A DNA stretch of 48,882 bases from UBA11889 sp002313255 (GTDB lineage Bacteria > Pseudomonadota > Gammaproteobacteria > Pseudomonadales > Azotimanducaceae): contig CAJWQX010000020.1 of NCBI GenBank assembly GCA_913045265.1, positions 1 through 48,882 of the forward strand. Reading direction: 5' to 3'. The position numbers and the translations under genes were made by a program. Positions 42,687-48,882 of this stretch are shown here, in pieces. Numbering within the stretch: position 1 is the first letter of the stretch; every line of letters begins with the position of its first letter. A model generated the notes under the pieces. It had not been told where the DNA came from and ran no database searches. It saw only the letters and a list, made by a program, of their open reading frames with translations.

Positions 42687-43934
42687 TTAGTGTTGATTGG
42701 CTCGCTCGAGCATCGCATGCAATAACACATTGCAACCCGCTTCGAGCTCCTCGGGTTTGGCGTTTTCCGCCTCATTATGGGAAAGACCGCCTTCACACGG
42801 CACGAAGATCATGCCTGTAGGCGCCACGCGCGAGACGTAAACCGAGTCATGACCTGCGCCCGAAACCATCTTTTTATTGGAGTATCCGAGCAGATCGGCC
42901 GCGCGCTGCACGGCGGCGATGCAATCTCCATCGAATTCAACCGCGGGGGATCGCCATTCGTCGTGAATCGAATATCCAAGTCCGAAGCGATCGGCCTCCT
43001 CGGCCGCAATGAAACGGAGGCGCCGGTCCATTTCATCAAGAACGGCTTGTTCGGGATGGCGCATATCGATCGAGAGCACAATCTTCTCGGGAACCGTATT
43101 ACGGCTTCCGGGATCCAGACGAATGTCACCGAAGGTCACCCTTCCCCATGGACCGTTTTCAATGGCGAGCTCGTAATAACGCTTCAAGATCGAATGAAGA
43201 CCCATCATCGGATCGCGACGATCCTCCATCGGCGTCGGACCTGCGTGGCAAGCATTCCCCTCAAGAGTTAGGTCGTACCAGTTCATTCCCTGCACACCCG
43301 TCAATACACCGATCGTCAGCCCCTCGTTCTCAAGAATGGGGCCCTGCTCGATGTGCAACTCAAACGCTGCAGCCACGTCTTTTTCATCGATCGAGACTTC
43401 GTCGAGATAACCCAGGCGCTCCAGCTCTTCGCCAATTGAAATACCGTTCTTGTCGGTTCTAGCGTGCCCGTATTGGAGACTGAACTCACCCGCCCAGACG
43501 CCCGAGCCAATCATTGCCGGGGAGAAGCGCGCACCCTCTTCGTTGGTCCAAACGACAACTTCGAGCGGCCTATCTGTCGCCAGTTCTGCATCATTGAGGG
43601 TCCGCACGACCTCAAGCCCGGCAAGCACTCCATAAACACCATCGAACTTGCCACCCGTCGGCTGAGTGTCCAGGTGGGATCCGGCGATGACGGGCGGTAA
43701 CGATTCGTCGCGACCAGTCCGGCGGGCGAATAAGTTACCCATGGCGTCGACGCGAACGGTGCACCCGGCTTGGGTACACCATCCAACAAATATATCGCGG
43801 CCCACTTTATCCTCGTCGGTCAACGCCTGGCGGTTGCAGCCGCCTTTGGACGTCGCGCCGACCTCGGCCATTTCCATGAGCGATGACCATAGGCGCTCGC
43901 CGTTGACAAATAACTTATCGTTTTGCATAAGCAT
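42687..43934 (-). CDS. M20-family Zn-dependent amidohydrolase (allantoate/carbamoyl type)
   Basis: 415 aa from the ATG at 43934 (a Met two codons later is also possible). The family contains allantoate amidohydrolase, N-carbamoyl amino acid hydrolase and beta-ureidopropionase. Zinc ligands: His and Asp in IAGSHLDTQPTGGKFDG, Glu in VVWTNEEGARF, His in FELHIEQGP and the C-terminal His in SGAGHDSVYVSR. The bridging dimer segment is HAGPTPMEDRRDP. All residues of an active enzyme are seen. It lies upstream of the deiminase gene, 20 bases apart. A ureido substrate is expected from the family; which one is not known. Confidence 0.9.
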   Translation of the reverse strand: MLMQNDKLFVNGERLWSSLMEMAEVGATSKGGCNRQALTDEDKVGRDIFVGWCTQAGCTVRVDAMGNLFARRTGRDESLPPVIAGSHLDTQPTGGKFDGVYGVLAGLEVVRTLNDAELATDRPLEVVVWTNEEGARFSPAMIGSGVWAGEFSLQYGHARTDKNGISIGEELERLGYLDEVSIDEKDVAAAFELHIEQGPILENEGLTIGVLTGVQGMNWYDLTLEGNACHAGPTPMEDRRDPMMGLHSILKRYYELAIENGPWGRVTFGDIRLDPGSRNTVPEKIVLSIDMRHPEQAVLDEMDRRLRFIAAEEADRFGLGYSIHDEWRSPAVEFDGDCIAAVQRAADLLGYSNKKMVSGAGHDSVYVSRVAPTGMIFVPCEGGLSHNEAENAKPEELEAGCNVLLHAMLERANQH

Positions 43935-44089
43935 TTTCTTGGAACGAAGGCGACGGCCGGCAACACGGAATCCAATAGTCCACAATCTTTGCCGTGCACG
44001 AGAAAACTAAAGAATAACCGCTAGCCGAGGCGAAATCCTGAAACCGCGATGGAGCGGTTAGCAGCGATTCCGGCAAGATGCGCGAACGC

Positions 44090-45244
44090 TCAAGCTGAAT
44101 ATGCCTGACGGGCTACCGGAACCGAAGGGAGTGCGACAACGTCCGCAGCCGCACGGTACTGACACTCCAGTTCGCACGCAATCGCTTTATGGTTGATGCA
44201 GCCATCATGGACATTCAGACCTTGCGCTAAATGCGGATCGCGACCCAACGCCTCGCGCCACCCCAGATTCGCCAGTTGCTTGACGAACGGTAGCGTCACG
44301 TTCGTCAATGCGAATGTCGAGGTTCGAGGTACCGCGCCCGGCATATTGGTTACGCAGTAATGCACTACACCGTCGACTACGTAGGTAGGTTCTGAGTGCG
44401 TCGTTGGCCGACTGGTTTCGAAACATCCACCCTGGTCGATAGATATATCGACCACGACGGCACCATGCTGCATGCGTTTCACGTGATCCTCAGTGATGAG
44501 TTTTGGCGTTGCTGCGCCGGTGACGAGGACTGCGCCAATGACCAGGTCTGCCTCGGTAATCAACGAATCGATCGCATCTTTGGTCGAAAATACTGTTCGA
44601 ACGCGACCCCCGTATAGCGCATCGATTCGCTTTAACTGTGGAACTGAACGATCTACAACCGTCACATCGGCACCAAGGCCGACAGCCATCTCAATCGCGT
44701 GGCTCCCGGCGACGCCACCGCCGACGACTAACACTTTTGCAGGCGGCACTCCGGGTACGCCGCCCAGCAACACGCCACGACCCCCATTTACCTTTAGTAA
44801 CGCATTTGCGCCCGCCTGAACGGACAAGCGGCCTGCAACCTCGCTCATTGGAACGAGCAGTGGCAACGAGCCATCGTCAGCCGTCACCGTCTCATAGGCA
44901 ATTGCCGTGATTCCTATTTGGACGAGCGCCTGAGCCAATTTCGGATCAGCCGCTAGGTGCAAATACGTAAACAGCACGTGGTCCGACCGCAGCATTTCGT
45001 ATTCTTGCTGCTGCGGTTCTTTGACTTTGACAATCAGCTGAGCTGTCTCGAATACCTCTTTCGCTGTACCCAGGACCAGTGCTCCCGCCGTCCGATAATC
45101 ATCATCAGACACACCAACGCCGACGCCGGCGTTGGACTCAACAAACACAGCGTGGCCGTCGTTCGTTAATTCCCGAACACCTGCCGGCAATATGCCGACG
45201 CGGTGCTCAAGGATCTTGACTTCTTTGGGCACCCCAATCCTCAT
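44090..45244 (-). CDS. ald: Alanine dehydrogenase
   Basis: 384 aa from the ATG at 45244, which gives the classic N-terminus MRIGVPKEVKILEHRVG; five more codons upstream are open but not conserved. It catalyses NAD-linked interconversion of L-alanine with pyruvate and ammonium. Lys in VKVKEPQQQEY and His in FTYLHLAADP are the substrate-binding and catalytic residues by position. The NAD motif is VVGGGVAGSHAIEMAVGLGADV, and the C-terminal half is complete (DISIDQGGCFETSRPTTHSEP). The divergent Lrp/AsnC gene 143 bases away is the usual arrangement for alanine- or leucine-responsive control, so induction by alanine is likely. Confidence 0.95.
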   Translation of the reverse strand: MRIGVPKEVKILEHRVGILPAGVRELTNDGHAVFVESNAGVGVGVSDDDYRTAGALVLGTAKEVFETAQLIVKVKEPQQQEYEMLRSDHVLFTYLHLAADPKLAQALVQIGITAIAYETVTADDGSLPLLVPMSEVAGRLSVQAGANALLKVNGGRGVLLGGVPGVPPAKVLVVGGGVAGSHAIEMAVGLGADVTVVDRSVPQLKRIDALYGGRVRTVFSTKDAIDSLITEADLVIGAVLVTGAATPKLITEDHVKRMQHGAVVVDISIDQGGCFETSRPTTHSEPTYVVDGVVHYCVTNMPGAVPRTSTFALTNVTLPFVKQLANLGWREALGRDPHLAQGLNVHDGCINHKAIACELECQYRAAADVVALPSVPVARQAYSA

Positions 45245-45298
45245 CGATATTCTCAACACGCGATCTCATCCAACTGGAGATAACACCATACATCGCCT

Positions 45299-45320
45299 AT
45301 ATAGAAATTAATCGCTATAT
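45299..45320. promoter_or_regulatory. Candidate Lrp-type operator between ald and its regulator
   Basis: A perfect inverted repeat, ATATAG (45299-45304) and CTATAT (45315-45320), flanks a 10-base AT-rich core. It resembles the Lrp box pattern (YAG...CTR) with one base more spacing. A second perfect repeat AAATA/TATTT lies at 45340-45355. Both fall in the AT-rich gap between two divergent start codons. Binding is inferred. Confidence 0.5.
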
Positions 45321-45387
45321 TTATGGTTTATTTGACTTTAAATAGCATATTATTTCGTTAATTCAATATATTATCGCAGAATACGCC

Positions 45388-45858
45388 ATGCGCCTCGACA
45401 AGTTTGACAAAGCCATCCTCGACCAACTGCAGCGGGACGGCCGTATTAGTAATGTTCAACTGGCTGCCCTGGTAAATCTTTCTGAATCGGCCTGCTTGCG
45501 TCGGGTTCGCGTGTTAGAAAAGGCGGGTTTGATCGAACGTTACGTGGCTCTTCTAGACCAGAAAGAGGCCGGACTCACGGGCACGGTCTTCGTCCATATC
45601 GTCCTTGGCCGGGAGGAACAAAGTGACCTAGCAGCATTTGAATCAGCAGTGCAGAACATCCCGGAAGTGATGGAGTGCTACCTGATGACGGGTGAGTTCG
45701 ACTACCTCCTGCGCGTCGTCGTTTCCGACATGGCTGACTTCGAACGCATACACCATAGTGAGCTGACTCGATTACCGGGCGTCGCACGGGTTAATTCGAG
45801 CGTCGCGATCAGAACGGTGACGAAAAAGACTGCGTTACCTCTCCCTATCGATGCATAA
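45388..45858 (+). CDS. Lrp/AsnC-family transcriptional regulator
   Basis: 156 aa. N-terminal helix-turn-helix: LDKFDKAILDQLQRDGRISNVQLAALVNLSESACLRRVRVLEKAGLIER, with the recognition helix near SACLRRV. C-terminal RAM ligand-binding domain: TVFVHIVLGREEQSDLAAFESAV, then VMECYLMTGEFDYLLRVVVSDMADFERIHHSELTRLPGVARVNSSVAI. Both halves have full length. Such proteins form octamers or hexadecamers that respond to amino acids. Divergent orientation to ald suggests it is the ald activator (AldR/AdeR-like). The operator candidate lies between them. Confidence 0.93.
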   Translation: MRLDKFDKAILDQLQRDGRISNVQLAALVNLSESACLRRVRVLEKAGLIERYVALLDQKEAGLTGTVFVHIVLGREEQSDLAAFESAVQNIPEVMECYLMTGEFDYLLRVVVSDMADFERIHHSELTRLPGVARVNSSVAIRTVTKKTALPLPIDA

Positions 45859-46100
45859 CGCCGCCGATTTGGCTGTGGACACATTCCCTGTAGGCCTCCA
45901 CCACGGCGCGGATCAAGTCGTCCGAACTGCGCTGCACCGCAATTGAACATCGTCAAGCCGTGACTTCTTTTTTATGGGATGTCCCTTGAGACTCATTTGA
46001 CGAGTAGTCAGCGCGCCCCGATACTCAATTCGATCATGATCAAAATATTCGTCTTCACATAAAACTCTAATGTACCGTTTAATATGCACCTGCCTTGGGA

Positions 46101-46895
46101 ATGGTTTTGCTTCAAACCTTTGACAACAAATCGGACCCAGAACCGATAGTTAGGGCGCTTACGACGGACGGCGGTGTCATCATCGCTGATCAGGTATCGG
46201 ACGATCTGATCGATCAGATTTCCCGTGAATTGAGTCCTCACTTCGACGCCGAGGGACACAAATTCCGGAATGACTTTAATGGCTACAAGACATCGCGTCT
46301 CGGCGGTATCCTGGCGCTGTCCACCACTTCACAACAACTGATCGCACATTCTCGTGTTACGGAAATCGCCGATCGCGTATTGAAACCCCACTGCGCCAGT
46401 TACAGGATTGGTAGCTGCACCGCGATTGAGATACATCCCGGCGAGGAAAATCAAGCGCTGCATCGAGACGACGACATTTATCCGATCCCTATTCCTCAAG
46501 TCGAATTTCAGATTAGTGCGATGTGGGCACTCGACGATTTCACGGAAGACAATGGGGCGACGCGCGTCGCGCCCGGCAGTCAAGACCTTCGGCCGATTTC
46601 CGACGTGACCGATGCCGACCTGGTCCAAGCAACCATGACGAAAGGATCGGTTCTGTTTTATCTAGGATCGATCATTCACGGAGGTGGTGCCAACAAGTCC
46701 GAATTACCGCGATCCGGGCTGATCAATACCTACAGTCTTGGCTGGTTGCGCCAAGAGGAAAACCAATATCTCACCATTCCCCGAGAGATTGCTGACGGGT
46801 ACCCCGAGGACGTTCGCAGACTCCTCGGCTATCAGGCCCACGACCATCTCGGCGTGTATCCGGGCGATCCGGACGGACTCTGGTTCGATTCTTGA
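46101..46895 (+). CDS. PhyH-family dioxygenase, third copy
   Basis: 264 aa from the ATG at 46101 (a TTG two codons upstream exists; neither has a strong ribosome site). Iron ligands are His121 and Asp123 (QALHRDDDIYPIP), with distal His193 (GSIIHGGGANKS) and Arg204 for 2-oxoglutarate. The body reads ISAMWALDDFTEDNGATRVAPGSQ, the commonest PhyH signature. It is shorter than the other PhyH copies and only moderately similar to the one at 34064; the copy at 5213 is the most distant. The C-terminus PEDVRRLLGYQAHDHLGVYPGDPDGLW is typical of this subfamily. Substrate unknown. Confidence 0.88.
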   Translation: MVLLQTFDNKSDPEPIVRALTTDGGVIIADQVSDDLIDQISRELSPHFDAEGHKFRNDFNGYKTSRLGGILALSTTSQQLIAHSRVTEIADRVLKPHCASYRIGSCTAIEIHPGEENQALHRDDDIYPIPIPQVEFQISAMWALDDFTEDNGATRVAPGSQDLRPISDVTDADLVQATMTKGSVLFYLGSIIHGGGANKSELPRSGLINTYSLGWLRQEENQYLTIPREIADGYPEDVRRLLGYQAHDHLGVYPGDPDGLWFDS

Positions 46896-46988
46896 ATCGC
46901 GCGTTTACACGTCGGAAGACGGCAATGAAGCGCGGCTCGTCGCCGCTCAAGCCTCGGAATTCATAGCGACAACGCGGTCACGTCGCAA

Positions 46989-48578
46989 TTAAAACCAGGC
47001 TTTGCGGTCCTGCAAAATCACTCGAGCCGCATTGTGGCCGGGCAGACCACTGACACCTCCACCTGGATGGGCGCCGGAGCCGCAAAGGTAAAGTCCGTCA
47101 ACGGGCATTCGATACCCGGAATAATCCGGGATCGGTCTCAGTGAATAGATCTGATCTAGGTGCAAGGCGCCGTGGAATATATCGCCACCAACCATTCCGA
47201 GATCGCGTTCGATATCGAGGGGAGATTTGATCTGCCGGCCAACAACCGCCCGCCCGAAATTTGGCGCATAGCCATCGATCGTGTCGATGATCAAATCTGC
47301 AACCCGCTCTTTTACGTCATCCCAAGAACTGCCATCAGGCAGATGTCGTTGAAAGTGCTGGCAAAACAGACTGGCAACATGGCAACCGGCCGGTGCCAAG
47401 CTATCATCCTGCGTCGTCGGCACCTGCATCGAGATCACTGGCCTCGCAGACCAGCCGTACAGTTTCGCGTCTGAGTATGCGGCACTGAGATACCCCAACG
47501 AGGGACTGACCTCGATAGAACCTTTGAAATGAAAATCATCCGTGTCCTTCACGCTCCCGAACCGGGGTAGTTCAGTTAACGCAACGTTCATGCGAAAGGT
47601 TGCCGAATGACTACGGTAACCCTGCAGGCGTTGACGTTCGCGCTCGGTTAACAGTGAATTGTCGACCAGCTTCAACAGCAGCGTTTGCGGATGGATATTG
47701 GCCGCGACAACCGGCGCTGTGATTTTTCGACCGTCAGCTGTAACCACACCCACGGCCTTCTTATCCTCCGTCAAGACTTCGTCTACGCTGCTTTCCGTCT
47801 CGATATCAACACCCAGGGACCTGGCGAAGGAACACATCGCTTGAGTAATCGCTCCCATACCACCCTTCGCGATCCCCCATGCACCCGTTCGTCCGTTAAC
47901 CTCACCAAAAGCGTGGTGCAGAAGCACATACGCGGTTCCCGCCTGGTAGGGATCTGCAAAATTCCCAATCACGCCTTCGAGACCCAAAACGCCTTTAAGC
48001 GCGTCGCTCTCAAACCAGCTATCAAGATAATCACCAAGGGGCTTGGTCATCAGCTCGATGAATACGGTCCGCTGTTCTGTCGACAGTCCCCGTAATTGAT
48101 TTCCCGTTTTGACGAGCGATACAAGATCCGACCAACCTCCTCCAATGTTCGGAGGCGCAGCCATCGCAATTCGACGTATGGCGATGGCGATCACCCTAAT
48201 TTCTTCTTCAAACGCTTCGATCCGGCGAGCGTCCGTTTTTGAAAATCTCGCTATCTCTTTTCTCGCTTGAACATCATCCCGACTCAGCTGCAGGTGATCG
48301 CCATCGAGCAAACTGAGTGTCCCTGCGGGCCGCTCTAAAATGGCCAGCCCGTGCTCGTTCAAACGAAGGTCGCTAATTATTCTCGGATGCAAAAGACTAA
48401 TGGCGTATGAGTACACTGAATTTCTAAAGCCTGGATGAAATTCCTCGGTGACCGCAGCGCCTCCAACAACTGATCGTTTTTCGAGGACCTTGACCCGTAG
48501 TCCGGCTTTAGCAAGATAGCCAGCGCATGTCAGGCCATTGTGGCCAGCTCCGATTACGATAGCGTCATAGTCAGACAT
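46989..48578 (-). CDS. Phytoene-desaturase-like FAD oxidoreductase
   Basis: 529 aa. FAD dinucleotide motif AIVIGAGHNGLTCAGYLAKAGLRVKVLEKR at residues 6-35, and an alpha-helical membrane-facing region with GAAVTEEFHPGFRNSVYSY that is usual for the CrtI/PYROXD2 group. The C-terminal FAD closure is DGLYLCGSGAHPGGGVSGLPGHNAARVIL, a strong CrtI-family signature. Desaturases, isomerases and ketolases of carotenoids and unknown flavoproteins share it. With no phytoene synthase or cyclase gene here, a carotenoid role is not shown. It may, with the carotenoid oxygenase at 27173, belong to isoprenoid degradation, but they are 19 kb apart. Confidence 0.88.
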   Translation of the reverse strand: MSDYDAIVIGAGHNGLTCAGYLAKAGLRVKVLEKRSVVGGAAVTEEFHPGFRNSVYSYAISLLHPRIISDLRLNEHGLAILERPAGTLSLLDGDHLQLSRDDVQARKEIARFSKTDARRIEAFEEEIRVIAIAIRRIAMAAPPNIGGGWSDLVSLVKTGNQLRGLSTEQRTVFIELMTKPLGDYLDSWFESDALKGVLGLEGVIGNFADPYQAGTAYVLLHHAFGEVNGRTGAWGIAKGGMGAITQAMCSFARSLGVDIETESSVDEVLTEDKKAVGVVTADGRKITAPVVAANIHPQTLLLKLVDNSLLTERERQRLQGYRSHSATFRMNVALTELPRFGSVKDTDDFHFKGSIEVSPSLGYLSAAYSDAKLYGWSARPVISMQVPTTQDDSLAPAGCHVASLFCQHFQRHLPDGSSWDDVKERVADLIIDTIDGYAPNFGRAVVGRQIKSPLDIERDLGMVGGDIFHGALHLDQIYSLRPIPDYSGYRMPVDGLYLCGSGAHPGGGVSGLPGHNAARVILQDRKAWF

Positions 48579-48621
48579 TTAAACGATTAACTATCCTGAA
48601 GAAATCGAGATCACGCGCCGG

Positions 48622-48882
48622 TTAAGTCGCGGCGGGTTGGCGCATCCGCTTCAACGTCCACGCTGCCATTCGGACCGCCCAGGCTGTAAAACCGGCCCAA
48701 TAATATAAGTAATCAATAAACTGAATATCGTCATAGTAGAAAAGTTCGAACCAGTAGGTGGTCCAGACAACGAACCAGATAAAGTAGATGCCTCCCGTGT
48801 GCAGAATTTTCCACTGTTTCGGGCTCAATTTACTTCGACCAAACCTGAACGACGTAACCGTCATCGCAATAAGCAGCACATA
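48622..48882 (-). CDS. Ferric-reductase-like transmembrane protein, C-terminal part
   Basis: The reading frame runs off the right edge of the window, so only the last 86 or so codons are seen and the start is not. Membrane segments: SPKQWKILHTGGIYFIWFVVWTTYWFEL, with a His in the helix that would ligate haem in ferric-reductase-like/MsrQ proteins, and FIDYLYYWAGFTAWAVRMAAWTL. The tail KRMRQPAAT is cytoplasmic by charge. Whether it is an oxidoreductase subunit cannot be judged from a fragment. It is 43 bases upstream of the FAD oxidoreductase and on the same strand, so they may share an operon. Confidence 0.6.
   Translation of the reverse strand, partial: YVLLIAMTVTSFRFGRSKLSPKQWKILHTGGIYFIWFVVWTTYWFELFYYDDIQFIDYLYYWAGFTAWAVRMAAWTLKRMRQPAAT

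Noticed and set aside
1..48882. Phage, transposon, tRNA, rRNA or defence-island signatures
   Set aside because: I looked for integrases, transposases, tRNA-like folds in the gaps, repeat arrays and restriction or toxin genes and saw none that I can support.

Overview
The window reads as a chromosomal segment of a heterotrophic proteobacterium, most likely an uncultivated (perhaps marine) gammaproteobacterium. That is an inference from gene content: an AroG-type class I DAHP synthase, a GIN-domain/ECF-sigma operon, alanine dehydrogenase next to an Lrp/AsnC regulator, carnitine-catabolism genes, and many single-gene oxygenases and CoA-dependent enzymes. There is no rRNA, tRNA, phage, insertion sequence or CRISPR to fix the taxonomy. 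I count 45 protein genes (one cut by the right edge), plus one degenerate gene.

Layout. 0-7 kb: a tandem-fused family III CoA-transferase, a beta-propeller-like protein, an ankyrin protein, a tightly coupled pair of putative iron oxygenases (CmcJ-like and PhyH-like) and a VOC protein. 7-10.5 kb: a second ankyrin protein and a compact four-gene operon on the minus strand (GIN-domain protein, membrane protein, ECF sigma factor, small membrane protein) with a plausible ECF promoter in front of it. 10.8-16.5 kb: an MFS exporter, a carnitine dehydrogenase / BKACE pair with a wrecked MaoC gene just upstream, an exported dockerin-like/RTX calcium-binding protein and a GNAT. 16.8-24 kb: a second CmcJ-like gene followed by a clear terminator, a divergent serine hydrolase / M81 metallopeptidase pair, an acyl-CoA dehydrogenase / APH-type kinase pair with abutting stop and start codons, and a VOC protein. 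24-34 kb: a GcvT-family protein, another serine hydrolase, a lipoprotein-like carotenoid oxygenase, a nitroreductase, an exported phosphatase-like protein, a TauD-type oxygenase, a small P-loop kinase, an SDR, a VOC and a SnoaL-like protein. 34-48.9 kb: PhyH, class III aminotransferase, DAHP synthase, AlkA-like glycosylase, DUF885 peptidase-like protein, LLM flavin oxidoreductase, an M20 amidohydrolase / deiminase pair, alanine dehydrogenase with divergent Lrp, a third PhyH, a phytoene-desaturase-like flavoprotein and the end of a ferric-reductase-like membrane protein.

The genes do not form one pathway. They look like a catabolic mosaic for quaternary amines (carnitine to a betaine-type product), hydroxylated acyl-CoAs (kinase plus ACAD), modified amino acids (M20 plus deiminase, Ald/Lrp) and apolar or isoprenoid-like substrates (carotenoid oxygenase, desaturase-like protein). 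Six predicted mononuclear iron oxygenases are spread among them. The observations most worth following are the ACAD/kinase pair, the CmcJ-PhyH pair, the ECF/GIN operon, the fused CoA-transferase whose first half has lost the catalytic Asp, and the MaoC remnant with an in-frame amber codon upstream of the carnitine genes.
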